From Petunia secreta (Eukaryota; Streptophyta; Magnoliopsida; Solanales; Solanaceae), in the NCBI GenBank assembly GCA_029990175.1, contig JARKIP010000011.1:6324001-6388000 (forward strand): a stretch of 64,000 nucleotides of DNA, written 5' to 3'. Under the pieces are notes generated by a model. The model was not told the origin of the DNA, ran no database searches, and saw nothing but the letters and a program-made list of their open reading frames with translations. This document shows positions 20,641 to 33,232 of this stretch, one piece after another (within the stretch, counting starts at the first letter, position 1; each line of letters starts with the position of its first letter). Position numbers and translations under genes: made by a program.

Positions 20641-21654
20641 AAAAAGTGTATTTTGCTAAAACATTGCTTAGCGCATGCATTTTTGTTTAACCACTCCTTA
20701 TGGATGTCACGCGGAAATTAGACGGGAGTAGAAATTGCCCAATTTATAGCTTCTTTAACTTTTTGAACCAAACGCTTTATAAACTCGCCCGTCCTCTGTC
20801 CTCTTTTCCTTTCCTTCAATTCAAACTATCTGTTAAATGGTACAAGTAGACCCTTAGCATAATCCAATCAATCTATATTTTGCTTGTTTACTCTGAAATA
20901 TAAATATTAACTTTCCCTCGTCGGACTATAGGAGTGATTCCTAAATACTCTTCTCTCACTATTTGCAAAAGCAAGCTGTTGGTGATGATCATAGTTGATT
21001 CAATTTTATTACCAATCAAATATCAAGGAAATCTAATCTTTTCGTATGAAAATTACCAGTAGCTTCGTCCTGTAACAGCTCTTATTAGGATTTGATGTTT
21101 AGTCAAGGATCAAGCTGTTACTATTTGCATTGGAGAATAAATTTATAACTCAATAGCCTGAGTGTAGCATATTAGTGAATTAATTCTACATATCAAATCA
21201 ACTAAAAGTAAGTAATTGTTGAATTGAACAACAATTTCACGCTAAAATGACTCTTGTTCAGACTTGAACGGATCTTTATGCGATCAAATATCTCAACTTA
21301 TAACTACCTTGTCTTTTTAAAAGCAAATAAATTATGTTGCTATATGCTACTTTCTTTACAGAGCTTCCTCATGTGTGCTGCATATTCAAAACGGGGCCCG
21401 TTTAACATAGACAGACAGATCTCATAAGAGATTCGTTCCAACTTTTGTTTTATACGGAACATATACTTAGCATTAATTCCAGAAACTTAGTGTGGAAACA
21501 CGACAGGTATACGAGTCAATTTGACAACAATCTATTTGAACAAATAATATAAACGTGATTATTAGTCTCGATTAATTATAATAAGCTAGGTTATAGTAGA
21601 GTTAATTTATCCATTTAAATATGACTAATATCCAAACATGATCGTGTTAGTAAT
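20641..21654. other. AT-rich interval with no recognised feature
   Basis: No protein-like frame, no bounded repeat and no RNA gene was recognised. Confidence 0.45.
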
Positions 21655-21777
21655 TTGTAGTTTATGCAACAACAACAACAATAACAATAACATACCTAGT
21701 AAAATTCCAAAGTTGAGCATCTGGCAGTGTCAGGTGTACGCAATCCTTAATTACCTTACCTCAAGTGAGGTAGATAG

Positions 21778-22906
21778 TGTTAAGGTTTTTCCCTAAATTT
21801 CTATTCTGTTAGGACTCCTCTTTCTTGAAGGAAGAAAAAAGACTCCTAACAGAAATATATCTCCTTCATATGAATTATCCTTTATTTAAGGAAGAAGTCT
21901 TGACAATTATAGATAGATGAGTTTTTCTTCTCAACACCAACATAAAACTCCACAATGTGGTCATTAGTAGAATTTTATTTAGAGGAGACTTTTCTTCCCA
22001 TATGATGTAGGTCAGTTGGCCAAAACCACTTTCAATAAAAGCTTCTTTAAATATATGTCTTTTTTATGTCTGATTTATTGTCAATCAATGATTGTTTTGT
22101 TAGTTTCCACATGCACCATGTTGTTTCGATCCCAACAAGTGGTATTAGAGCAAGGTTTGATGAGTCGGGTTGATGAGGTTGAAGACAGGTTCAGTTCTAG
22201 CCGCAAACAATATGACGATGATGAAGATTTATCAAAAAAATATAAAAATTGTGATGCTACATCCGGAGAAAATTTTCAACCAAACTTTCAAAAATACTGT
22301 TGCTACATCTTCAAATTAAAAATCTCTTTTAACCTATGTTTGTGCTACTTTTAACCGATGTCAGTTTTAACTTATGCTTACTTTTAACGCGTGAGCTACT
22401 TTTAACCCATTCTTGGGCTACTTTCGACCAATACGATTTTTTAACCCAGACACTTTTTAACCATTGCAAGCAGCAGTCATACATTGAAATATGTGAAGAA
22501 AATCAAGATTTCATTGTCAGAAAATTCAGGCCAGTGGAAGAATTGTTAAGGTTTTTGCCCTAAATTTCTATTCTGTTAGGACTCCTCTTTCTTGAAGGAA
22601 GAAAAAAAGACTCCTAACAGAAATATATCTCCTTCATATGACTTATCCTTTACTTAAGGAAGAAGTCTTGACAACTATAAATAGATGAGTTTTTTCTTCT
22701 TAACACCAACACAAAACTCCACAATGTAGTCATTAGTAGAATTTTATTTAGGGGAGACTTTTCTTCCCATATGATGTAGGTTAGTTGGCCAAAACCACTT
22801 TCAATGAAAGCTTCTTTAAATGTATGTCTTTTTTATGTCTGATTTATTGTCAATCAATGATTGTTTTGTTAGCTTCCACATGCACCATGTTGTTTCGATC
22901 CCAACA
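21778..22906 (+). mobile_element. TRIM retroelement inside the RTE 3' UTR
   Basis: LTRs 21778-22137 and 22544-22906 begin TGTTAAGG and end CCCAACA. The target site is GATAG/GAGAG (one change); the RTE family sequence there is GAGAG, so the left copy has mutated. The PBS-like TGGTATTAGAGC is at 22140-22151. The 406-bp interior starts with a frame containing MSRVDEVEDRFSSSRKQ, probably a gag relic. It then has an imperfect tandem run of GCTACTTTTAACCCAT-like units (about 22305-22460). No pol genes. Confidence 0.85.
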
Positions 22907-23149
22907 GAGAGGTTGTTTCCTAAAGAACCACGGCTCAACAAAAATAGTTTTGAAACGGGTTTGAAAAAGGAAAGGAAAGAAAAATACAAGAATAAAATGC
23001 AAAGATGGAAGTACCAAGGTAAATGAGCAATGACATCAAAATAGTAAAGCGTACTAGGTTAAACGAAACAACAGTACTACCAAAAACGAAGAATTAAGAG
23101 AAAAATGTAAACACCCCAATAATACTAATAAGGTTCACTGAAGACTCAC

Positions 23150-23399
23150 ACTAGACCTTGACCCACACTATTCTAGCCTTCTATTATAATCCTCGATCTC
23201 CATGCTTCTCTATTTAAGGTCAAATCTTTGGTGATTTGAAGTTGCATCATGTCTTGCATAATCACCTCGCCCCTATTTTTTCCCGGTCTACCTCTACCTA
23301 TCTGTAGACCCAGCATAACCAACCTCTCGCATCTCCTCACTATGGCATATGTGTTCATCCTTTTCGCATCCATGTAATCTCAACCTCGCTTACTGTATC
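23150..23399 (-). pseudogene. C-terminal remnant of the RTE LINE ORF
   Basis: The minus-strand frame 23173-23373 contains RRCERLVMLGL, GRGRPGKNRGEVIMQDM and LTLNREAWRSRI, the conserved tail of plant RTE reverse transcriptase proteins. Upstream catalytic parts are absent by 5' truncation. Confidence 0.82.
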
Positions 23400-23849
23400 T
23401 TGTAGTTTATGCAAGTAAACTACAAATCATTTCACTATAATTCAAGTGAACAAAAAGGAGAATTTCTTAATAAATACATGAAGTGGAGAGATGCAATTTT
23501 ATTTTCAACTTTGCACGAAGGATAGGCTCAGGATATGATGGGAAGACGCGACACTAAATCTTGGTTTGAGATACTACAAGCTATGTTAAATTTGGAGCAA
23601 AGAAGAAAATTTTGGGTGAAATTCTTACATCATCTCATTGATAACAGTGGGTATTTATACTAGTGAATAGACTAAACTCTAAACTTGGTGGCCAAGCTAT
23701 TTGGGGTGTAGGAGTCAGTTAAAATAAAGTGAAACCTAAATTCTATTTTTCTAATTACACATGCACCTTACAAGTTAGTATAATTACATGTAAATATTTA
23801 CACTCTATTACCCCTCCTCAAGTTTGAGCATAGAGGATTCCGAATTTCT

Positions 23850-24225
23850 CGGGATTGGGTCACGGGGCGGTGAAGATAATAGGACTCGTCAAATGGAGCT
23901 CCAACCTTTGGCTCATCAAAGGGAGCGCTAACCTTAAGACTCATTAAGAGAGAAAGAGAGAGAGTCACAGACCTCTAGGTTTTTCTCACAATTCTGCTCA
24001 TTATTATTCTCTGGAATGTTGCTCTTTAAATAGAGCTTACAGAGTCCTAACTGAAATAGAACTAGAAGACTAACATAAACCAATAACATGAAATAAAAGA
24101 AACCTAATAACCTTAAATAACCTAAACGTAGTAATCTTAAATAAACTATTAAATTGTTGACTAAATAATATAAATGATATTAAAAACCTATAATAATTAA
24201 AACACTACAGCCTAAGCATGTAATT
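23850..24225 (-). repeat. Solo-LTR-like segment related to the intron-2 TRIM
   Basis: On the minus strand this reads TATTTAAAGAGC, CTCTCTTAATGAG, CCTTTGATGAGCC and CACCGCCCCGTGACCC, the same order as the LTR at 5924-6310. It lies just inside the copia 3' LTR and interrupts the copia sequence. The terminal CATAACA is not preserved, so the border is approximate. Confidence 0.55.
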
Positions 24226-24249
24226 GTTTCTTTAAGCTATTTTTACTCA

Positions 24250-24480
24250 CACACGATCCTAGCTATAGACCGATATTCAGTTTTCATCGAGAATCTGGAT
24301 ACTATATATTGCTTCTTAGTCCGCCAACAAATGGGTAAGTCTTCTAAAGAAACATACCACCCGATAAGGGACCATATAGTCAGTGGGCATCCGGCCTAAT
24401 CAGAGTCACACCATCCATGTAGAGATACACCATCCATGTAGAGATCACACTTGAGCTCATCACAATTCCTTGACCCAAAC
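24250..24480 (-). pseudogene. Copia RNase H relic
   Basis: Minus-strand fragments match the copia RNase H region around the conserved D-A-D-W/Y-A-G-C-P and S-T-S-G-Y-C-V-F blocks, with stops and frameshifts. The match is order- and motif-based only. Confidence 0.45.
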
Positions 24481-25037
24481 TGCCATTCAAATAATGCACC
24501 ACTCGTAAAGCTGCATCTCAATGCTCAACACGTGGTTGTTGTATAAATAGAGACAAAACATGAATATTATAAGATAGATCTAGGTATGTGAAGCAAAGAT
24601 AAATTAGACGCCCGACTAGTTTTTGATATCATTCTGGATCATCAATAAACAGTCATTCGCAAAAGCTAATTCGTGATTCTGCTCTATATGGGTACCAATT
24701 GGTTGGGCACCCAACAATCGGACCTCAGAAATTATGTCTAAGGTATATTTTTTTTGGCAGAGAAAATCCTTTAGGACCTCTTGCCACTTCAACTCCCAAA
24801 AAATATTCTAGAACTCCCAAATCCTCATGTGAAAACAGTTGGAGATATACGTCTTGAAAGTTTGAATAGCTTGTGAATTATTATTTGAGATAATCAAATC
24901 ATCAATATGGACAAGCAAACTTAATTGCCCAGCTCCTTTCCTCAATGTAAAGAGAGAATAATCAGAATATGATTATCGAAAATCATAGTTCTTCTATGCT
25001 GCCGACAACTTAGAAAACCACTACCGTTGTGCTTATT

Positions 25038-25442
25038 TCAAACCAGGAGATGACAAATGTTTCTGGAACTTTCATTCTGATAACTTGGAGGTAACTTCGT
25101 ATAATTTTTTTTGCAAAGATCACCATGGAGAACGACATTATGGACATCCATCTGATGCATTTCCCAATTATTAACCGCAGCTATTGCCAAGAATACCTGC
25201 ACAATCACCATCTTGATAACTGGTGTAAAAGCCTTTGTGTAGTGAATTCCTTCTACTTGGTGAGTATCGAAAACAAATAACCCTGCCTTGTACCGCTCAA
25301 CAGTACTATCAGAATTGTATTTAATCTTGTACACACATCGACACCCGAATGTTTTATTTCCTGGAGGTAGATGTTTAATCACCCATGTTCCATTAGCTTC
25401 CACTGCTTGCAACTCCCTACATGGCTTTTCTCCATCGTTCAT
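25038..25442 (-). pseudogene. Copia reverse transcriptase fragment
   Basis: 134 codons contain TWVIKHLPPGNKTFGCRCVY, VEGIHYTKAFTPV and NWEMHQMDVHNVVLHGDL, the start of the copia RVT_2 domain. The catalytic YVDD part is not in this frame; downstream sequence to about 24840 retains only broken pieces. Confidence 0.82.
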
Positions 25443-25705
25443 CTTTCACAACTTCAGAGAAGGAGGTCGACTCATGGAAAAATGTTATAGCTGCAAGAAA
25501 CTCATATGTCCCAAAAAAATTATCAAAATTAACATAGTGTGCTAAAGGACAGTATGTACCTGATGTTCGTTGAGGCTTTAGTGAATGATCAAATTGCGGA
25601 CATCAGTCGAAACACGATTACTAAGTTTTTGGGCCGTATTAGTAAAAATGGTGCAAAAGAGCATTCCCTTCTTAGCACGCTTTCCTCGGCCCAACTCTTC
25701 CTCCA

Positions 25706-26480
25706 CTACTCCTCCACCAAATTATCGGAAAGAATTTCAATTAACGGATCATCTTGTTCTGGTATGTCAGTTCCTGAACCAGTTTCTTCCTCCACTTGAA
25801 TTTCACCCATACTATCCTCGAGCACAATCTGTGCCAATGGAGTCTCGAAATCCCATCTTGCTTCAACATTTTCATCTTCTTCGACCACACCTACTTTCTT
25901 TGACAGAATCTTGATTCGGGACCTCATTTGTACTGGTCATTGATGCAAATGAAGATTTTGTCTCGTGAAAGGTGATATCTCTCGACACCAAAAACTCTTT
26001 GGTATCCAAGTCGTACAATTTTCATGACTTTTTCACATATGGATACCTAACAAACACATACCGACGACTCCTACTTTCAAACTTATCTCTTGTTCATCCT
26101 TGCTTATGAATATAACACAAAGATTCGAACAATCTCACATAATCGTAATTTTGTGTTATGCCAAACAAAACATCATAGAGTCTTCTTGTGCAGGACTGAA
26201 GAAAAAGTGTGATTAATCAAGCAACAAGCTTTCAAGACACATTCTCCCCAAAATTCAATCACTAAATAAGGCTGAAACCTAAGTGCATAGGCTAGATTTA
26301 GGATATGTCGATGTTTTCTTTCAACTCTTCAATTTTGTTGTGGTGTCTCGACACAAGAAGTTTGAAAAAATTATTCCTTGTTTTAGAAAATAATTTCTCA
26401 TACTCGTAAACTCAGTCCTATTATTACTTTTAACAATTTTAACTTGTTTATTAAAGTATAGTTTAATCATAGCAAAGAAA
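25706..26480 (-). pseudogene. Copia integrase C-terminal part and linker
   Basis: Around 26220-26360 the minus strand gives ETPQQN followed by a stop and VERKHRH, then ALRFQPYLVIEFWGE, the end of the integrase core including the third catalytic acidic residue region. 25706-25927 is the acidic linker towards RT. Frames are broken. Confidence 0.6.
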
Positions 26481-27601
26481 ATTTTTCAAAATCTGACTCA
26501 CTTCTTTCTCACAGATCAACAAAATCCCACACAACATGAGAGCAATTGTCCACAATTGTTAAGAAATATTAAGTACTATTTGAAGATTTAGTTCTATAAG
26601 GATCCCATAAATCATAATATATCAACTCAATAATTTAGGAAGCTTTATTATCACTCAATGAAAATACATTGCTTGTTCGTTTATTGCCCGATGGCATACT
26701 TCACAAGCTTTTTCGTTCAAACTACCATTAATATTTCTAAGTTCTTGAACCAGAAGGGATTTTGTTACTTAAACTGAAGGATGTCCTAACCTCTGGTGCC
26801 ATAAGTCCAACACGTCTTCCTTTAATGTCTTTATGCGTGGTACGATCCTTAAGTAATAAAATCTATTATATTATTCATCCGCGCCAATCAACGTCTCTGA
26901 CGTCGGTCTTGCATAACATACTAGTTATTAATGAATTGTACATCACCATTAAATTGATTAATCAATTAATACACCAAACTTAAATTGAGTATCATTCCGG
27001 GCACAACAAGAACTTCTCGGAGTCTAAACAATGCCTTCCATTGCTCATTGCTGCTCTGTTTGAGCCACATTGGCCCGAGTACCTCCACGACCTCTTCATA
27101 TAAGCTGCCTATTTTGCCTCAGGGGTTGTAGGTCGCGGCCACAATAACCCATAACATTCTCGTTCATGCCTTTACCACGACCAATAAATATGTTGTCGTG
27201 TCTAGACCTATTAATGTAGATACCCTTTAACTTCAAAACATCAGTCCAGCTGATACCCAAAATGATCATAATGAAGGGATGTCATTCCTTCTCAAAGAAT
27301 TTTTTAGGGTTAGGTGTACCTTGAGTAGCAAAGGCAATAACTTCCTCTTGCTCTTTTTGTCCCCGAGCAACTCCTTTCATTTGTTCATCATGTACCAACT
27401 TTCGATAAACTTTGTTCAAAGATGACAATGGACTTGTGTCAACAAATTTGAACAAATTGTCCTATAGACATTCTCATCTATCCAATAAAGAAAAAATTCA
27501 GTAATTCTTCTTCCTTTTCTTTTCCAAAGCAACTACAAGGTTGCATGTGCACTTCCGTACGAACAAGCCAGAAATATTTTCGATTTCTTCCTAGAGAGAC
27601 G

Positions 27602-27799
27602 TTAGCTTTCCATAATAATTTCACAACAGTTATCTCTCTGCTTGCTTCCGGCTAGCTCTGCATTCAATTCTTGAACTCTTGTTCTGTTTTCACCAGAGAA
27701 ACATTTCTGGATACTCTTCCACAGATCTATAGTCACCTTCAGATGTGATATAGTGGTCCGTAAAGTGGGTTCAATAGAGTTCCAGATCCCTGACACCAA
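27602..27799 (-). pseudogene. Copia gag fragment
   Basis: 65 codons including WNSIEPTLRTTISHL, LWKSIQKCFSGENRTRVQEL and LNAELAGSKQ, typical of copia gag proteins of the UBN2-like class. Zinc-knuckle sequence is not evident. Confidence 0.7.
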
Positions 27800-28650
27800 T
27801 AACGAATTAATAGTCCACCAATCCTCCAGATCTAGTGAACCTTCATCATATTTTGTAGTCGTTCCATCAATAAAACCAAATTTCTTTCATGCTCTCAAGT
27901 TTTTCCTAATGGACCTCCCCCATTCATCATAATTTTCACTCGTCAGTTGCTCTTGGGTGATGAAAATACCTGAATTATCATTGGATGTTATGTCATATAG
28001 ATAATTATCTTTCATATAATGATTCATTCAATGGCGAAACCAGCACAAATTGGTGCTTCAACCATAACTATTTTTTCAACAAATTATGGGAGAAATTTCT
28101 CAAATTCAAAACAATGGATCGACAGAAGGCGCGATACCATGTTAAATTTGGAACAAAGAATAAACTATTTTATACAAGTAAAAAAACTAAACCCTAAACT
28201 TGGTGGCCAAGCTACTTAGGTCTAAAGACTCAACTAAAATAAAGAAAACCTAAATTCTATTTCCTAATTATACATGTACCCTACAAGTCTAGTATAACTA
28301 TAGGTAGATATTTACACTCCATTAAGCAATGTTCAGAATCTATCACCTTATCTGATCCATAACCAGACTTGAACATTCCTAGCTGGTGTGGTAGACATCC
28401 AAACTTACGAAATCTGCTTTTTGAAAAATATGTTTTGACGAATAAATCTTTAGAAAAGGTAATTTTTTATAGTAGTTACTTGTGTTTGGCCAAATCATCT
28501 GAGGAAATTTTTGGTTAGTGAGAAAAATAATTTGTGTGTTTGATCAATAAAATGATTGAGAATACCAATTATGAAAAGACTGGTAAAATTTTATGTTACG
28601 ATCAATATTATTTAAATAGATAAATAATAATATATCTCTATATGGGTTTT

Positions 28651-28682
28651 GCTAATCTACTATGATATTATAGTAGGTTAGC
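28651..28682. repeat. Short inverted repeat (hairpin)
   Basis: GCTAATCTACTAT and ATAGTAGGTTAGC form 13-bp arms with one mismatch around a 6-base loop. No transcription unit is evident nearby. Confidence 0.6.
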
Positions 28683-28783
28683 ATGATACTATTTTTTATT
28701 TGACTTAAATACCTCTAATAGCTTAAAATGACTTCATTAATAATAGGGGTCATTTCATCTTTTATTAAAAAAGTTAAAACACG

Positions 28784-28786
<3 letters not shown>

Positions 28787-28856
<70 letters not shown>
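28787..28856. repeat. (TC)35 microsatellite
   Basis: An uninterrupted run of 35 TC dinucleotides. Confidence 0.97.
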
Positions 28857-28859
<3 letters not shown>

Positions 28860-29550
28860 TCAATTTAGCCCCGCTCTCCGCAAGATTCAACCCGCCAAAA
28901 TTCTTCATTCATGGTAGTTTATGCATCGAGTTTTAAAGTTTGGGTTTAATGTTTCCTATAGGCGTTGTGTGGTATCGACTTTATTGCATCAATTCTCTCA
29001 AAGGTAGACGAATTGAAGAATTTCATCCAAATTCTCCAAATTACTTCTCCTTCTCCAAATGTACGATTCCCACCATAATCACTGCTTAATTTAAGTTTCT
29101 CATACTAGTTGACAAAATAACAATGCATATTTCAATCTTGTGCTTGAGCAAACAACTAGGTATTAAAACCCCAATTTTTTCCCTTTATTGGTGAAATGGA
29201 GAAAACTAAAATAGCAGGTTGTACATTGCATAAGAAGGATAAATTCTTAATTATCTTAAGCTGCAACATTTTATCATCTAACATATTAAGAATTTCGGCA
29301 ATTGATAATTGTATTACAATTTGTTTCAAACAATAACTGTGAAATTTGGGGGGAGAGGACACGGGAAGGGTGAGGCCGAATGAAGAGAGAGATATGTTAA
29401 GGAACAGAATGAAAGTGGATAGACTCAAAGAGAATTTGTGCAACGAATTTACATTTATGAACAATGTGGAAGATCAAGCTTTGTTTTAGAGTCATGAGCG
29501 AATAAATTAAGGTGGTGCCTAGTGGTATTGGGATTTAGGTCTTGTTAGGT
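28857..29550. other. Interval with no recognised gene
   Basis: The minus-strand frame 29156-29464 (102 codons) contains hydrophobic stretches but no recognisable family. It lies in AT-rich DNA just before the TAT-like insertion and I do not support it as a gene. Confidence 0.4.
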
Positions 29551-29555
29551 GGGTT

Positions 29556-30022
29556 TGTGTGGGTAATAATACGTCACCTATAATTATGGGGATACGAGTC
29601 CAGCTGATAAGGACTAGACTTATTCTACAAGTTACCGGATGCTAAGGAAACATGCATGCTCCATAAGCCGCGGCCGCTCAGCAGTCACGGGCCAAAGGAC
29701 GTAATGCATACATCTTGCCACCTTAAGGTTACCGTCTCCTAGTTAAGGTTAATTAGTATTACCGCTTTGTGTAATTTTGGCCCATGGCATATATTCATTG
29801 TATTTTAATATATTTAGGACTAGAGTAAATCTATAACTATAAATACTCCTCTTCTCTGTTGTATTATTCATCAGGCGATTCTCCAAGAATCTGACTATTC
29901 TCAAGGAATACAATCTCTTTATTTTCTACTTTATTTAATTTTCCTTAGTATTTACTGCATTGCTTGTGACCCTATATAAATTTTATATATTTAAACTATC
30001 AAGCAATTTTTAGTCATAAATA
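29556..30022 (+). repeat. 5' LTR of the TAT-like element
   Basis: The LTR contains CTATAAATACTCC (TATA type, about 29838) and a CGATTCTCCAAGAAT block shared with the right LTR. Confidence 0.85.
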
Positions 30023-30024
30023 GT

Positions 30025-30036
30025 TTGGCGCCCACC
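30025..30036 (+). promoter_or_regulatory. Primer-binding site of the TAT-like element
   Basis: TTGGCGCCCACC lies immediately after the 5' LTR, a non-Met primer type found in TAT/Ogre and Athila relatives. Confidence 0.75.
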
Positions 30037-30061
30037 ATATTTACGAAGGATAAGCACGACC

Positions 30062-31050
30062 ATGCCGAGCGATAATGATGATGTCTCAAAGAACGCTACT
30101 GATGCGGTTGACGACCCATTTAAAGATACCATCAATCTCAACGTACAACCGAAGGACACTCCTAAGGGTCCAATCTCTATCGATAGCGACGACGATCCAC
30201 CGCACGAAAAAATTAAGCTCGAAGATCTCTTCACCAACTTTCTCAAAGCTCAAGAGGAGCAAACTGCAAATAACTCGGCTACCACGGCTGACAGTCTAGC
30301 CAAATGACTGGAGGCGATTTTCGGTGGTTCGTTCCCAAGGCCAATATCCCCACGAGGATTCAACCTCGTGGATAACTCACCAGCCTCTGTGCCCAGACAG
30401 AGGATCAACTTGGAGACCGCCCATGAAGTTCCACAGTGGCCAACAATCAAGGCCTTGAAGGAGTACCTATCATTCAAGACATTCTCAAAGAGTTAAAAGT
30501 GATCCATGACCATATCGGCAACGTATCGCGTGCTCCACCCCATGTTACGTCCGTTGATGAGTAGAAGTTCTTCAAGGATGCATAAAAGGCGAGTGCAGCC
30601 CCCATTCGCGTACCTAAGCACTTTCGTATGCTGGATAATCTTAAGTGTATGACTAAACCACTGATCCGAACGAACACATCGCCGCCTATTACACAGCCAT
30701 TAAGAGCAATGAGATCACAAAAGAAGAAATTCAGTCAACTCTGGTGAAGAGGTTTGATTCGACCTTGACTAAAGGGGCCTTGACATGGTATAATCAGCTA
30801 CCTCTGGGGTTAATTGAGTCATCCACCCAGATGCAAGATCTCTTCAACCAAGCGTACTCCGGTGCCCGTAAGTGAGAAAAATGGATGAAAGATATCTTTG
30901 AGATCCGCCAGCATGATGGGGAGCTGCTAAAGGATTATCTATAGAGATTCCAGAGAGAGCGCATGAAGCTTCCTGTAGTCCCCAACACCATTTTTATAGT
31001 AGCCTTCGATAAGAGTTTGAACTCTCGAGGTTCACTGGCAACACGAGAGC
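30062..31050 (+). pseudogene. Gag of the TAT-like element
   Basis: 30062-30307 is an 81-codon acidic N terminus with PISIDSDDDPPHEKIKLEDL. Later frames give HFRMLDNLKCMTKPL, DPNEHIAAYYTAIKS, GALTWYNQLPLGLI and SGARK, then EIRQHDGELLKDYL, the retrotransposon gag core of TAT-like elements. Stops at 30305, in the SGARK region and after KDYL, plus frame changes, make it nonfunctional. Confidence 0.75.
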
Positions 31051-31540
31051 TACAATGAAGTCTAACACAACACCATGTGACAGCATGGTATGCCCTATAT
31101 CAGCCGTATAATGCAAAGCTTCGTCTTGAACCGGAAAAATCCCAGACACTCGATAACAGTGCTCGCAACATTGTTGAAGACATCATCCAGGGAGCAAGTG
31201 GAAGAGCTTCGTGCAGGGGATAAAGGAAAGCAAAGTAGGAGAGAATACAAGGTTGATCCCCCAAAGCTTGTCGAAATACGCGAAGACACCCGTAAAGCAA
31301 CTTTGCATAGTCACAGGGGGTCGCTCAATATAGAATGAGCCCCTGACAGTTTTGAGGGGTTAGGGCTGCGTGTCAATGCGGTGGAATTACTGAGGGATCA
31401 TATGAGAAATACCACAGTATGCTGGCCCAACAACATGAAAGCAGAACCCAGCAAGAGAGATTCAAACCTCTTCTGCGAGTTCAACAAGGAGCTCGCAGTA
31501 TGAGCATGAGGCTGCTGGTTGTTAGGCTCTGATACTAGAA

Positions 31541-32130
31541 GTGATGAACCTGCTCAATAAGAGGTATCTGAAGGAATTGATGACAAAGAGAGGGAAAAAC
31601 ACTTATGCCAAAACCAGGAGCTCGGAGAGTCCCCCAGATCTACCCAAGCAGAAAAGGTCCATCAATGTCATAATAGGCGGCCCCATGCTACCTGATTGTT
31701 TCAAACAGAAGGAGACATATCTCAAAGGAGGCCTCACCCATGATGAAATAATATCGTTTCGTGACAAGGACTTTGGCACTTGCGATCTTCCCCATCATGA
31801 CGCCTTGGTTATTACACTAAGGATAGGAGATACAGACGTTAAGTATGTTTTAGTCGACGCTGGCAAGGCCAAACCTAATCAAGTGGGAGACCATACAACC
31901 TATGGGAGTTGAAGACCAAGTGACCCCGAGTACTAACACTATGGCAGGCTTCAATAAATCTTGAGAGAAAGCTGTTGGGGAAGTGAATCTCACAGTACAC
32001 ACACTTGGAGCTGATCACACTACGTCTTTCCAAATAATGAAATAAGGTATCCCCTACAATGCTATCATAGGATGGTCGTGGATCCACCAGACGAAGGCGG
32101 TGCCTTCCACCTTGCATCAAAAGCTCAAAT
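31541..32130 (+). pseudogene. Protease region of the TAT-like element
   Basis: The frame 31541-31912 contains INVIIGGPMLP, DHDALVITL-like text (HHDALVITLRIGDTDVKYVLV) and VDAGKA where an active protease has V-D-T/S-G-S/A. The catalytic Asp is kept but the following residues are changed. Sequence to about 32120 retains SFQIMKQGIPYNAIIGW-like pieces in broken frames. RT should follow but does not. Confidence 0.7.
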
Positions 32131-33200
32131 ACCTAACTAAACATGAAATAAAGAAGATACATCAAGAGTAGGAGACAACAAGGGAGTGATATAGAGTAGT
32201 CATACTTGGAGCAGCTAAACCCAACATAAAAGAAGGACCAAGCTCCAATGAAATCGAAGAAGACCCCGAAACATCAATCAATCAAGTCGATTGTTGTGGT
32301 AACTCGATTCATTGAAAGTTTGAGGGAAGTAGGAATGGGCATATGGAAGTGTAATTCCTATCAATTATTTACTTTAATTAGTTCTTATCTAGTTTTCAAA
32401 ATTCTACTTAGTTCTAGTATTTGTCGATGTCTTTGCTTATGTTACGGGTTTTGCACACACAACAGTATAGGCCCAATGCTCTCCTCTTTATCACTTAATA
32501 AAACTACGATTGCGTTCTAGTAAGTTTTATGTTAAGATCCTTTAAAGATCCAATTATTCATAGCCCTCGGCCATATTCGAGTTGAAGTAAAACTCTCACA
32601 CCTCATTACGAGTTAGAGTAAACTACTCGCTCAAACTAAATCGATTCCAATTAATCCACCAGGTATTATCGTACGTTGAAATCGTCAATTCAACATTTGC
32701 ACTAACATGTCAGTGGGGACGCCCGCCCACATAGTTTTGTTTAAGACTTAAGCACTCGAGTGGACAAGCACAACCATTCTAACTTGAACGCAAAAATGCC
32801 TCATTAATAACGGGCTAAAGACGTCCCTTGTGGGCGCGGGCCATTCCCTAAATATTAAAAAAACCACTTTTACAAGTGCAAACTGGTTATCAATAGACGT
32901 ACACGTCCATTCAGGCTCTCAATAATACCCTAACATTCTAGGTATTAGAATAACGCAGAACGTCTGTTAGCAACTAAACAAAAGTCATCGACACTCGGCA
33001 CATATATGCACGTTTAGGCCCAAAGGTACACTGCGGAAACTTAAGTCTAGCAACACCATTATTTGAATTGCTTACAGCAAGAAAGTTAATATCGTCATAT
33101 GCACAACAATAATATTGGCAAAAGAAAAGAATAGAAGTTAAAATTTCTTAAAAATTGGCGGCCTTCATTCAATTCATTAACGCCCAAAAACACAAGTAGG
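32131..33200. other. Noncoding interior of the TAT-like element where pol should lie
   Basis: No RT, RNase H or integrase motif was found on either strand. The sequence lies between the protease relic and the antisense ORF, so it marks a large internal loss or a derived nonautonomous family structure. Confidence 0.55.
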
Positions 33201-33232
33201 TGTTCAAAAATATTGTCATAAAAGGGGGGGAA

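Larger units (their letters stand above)
21670..23399 (-). mobile_element. 5'-truncated RTE LINE split by a TRIM
   Basis: A perfect 15-bp target duplication, TTGTAGTTTATGCAA, lies at 21655-21669 and 23400-23414. On the minus strand the element holds the end of the RT ORF, a 3' UTR and a GTTGTTG-type tail, which lies at 21670 in plus coordinates. The family motifs AGGTCTGCGTAC and GGAAACAACCTCTCTACC are present in degraded form and are interrupted at 21777/22907 by the TRIM. Without the TRIM the insert is about 0.6 kb. Confidence 0.85.
23584..28324 (-). mobile_element. Decayed Ty1/copia retrotransposon
   Basis: Related terminal segments at 23584-23810 and about 28140-28324 share TGTTAAATTTGGA, ACTTGGTGGCCAAGCTA and TTTACACTC. 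On the minus strand a PPT, CTTGAGGAGGGG (23811-23822), abuts the left LTR. A PBS-like GGTATCGCGCC abuts the right LTR, near 28128-28138, and differs from the usual initiator-Met site. Between them are gag, integrase, RT and RNase H relics in copia order, all with many stops. Exact outer borders are uncertain because the target duplication is not clean. Confidence 0.75.

Noticed and set aside
29156..29464. 102-codon minus-strand hydrophobic frame
   Set aside because: AT-rich chance frame with no family resemblance.
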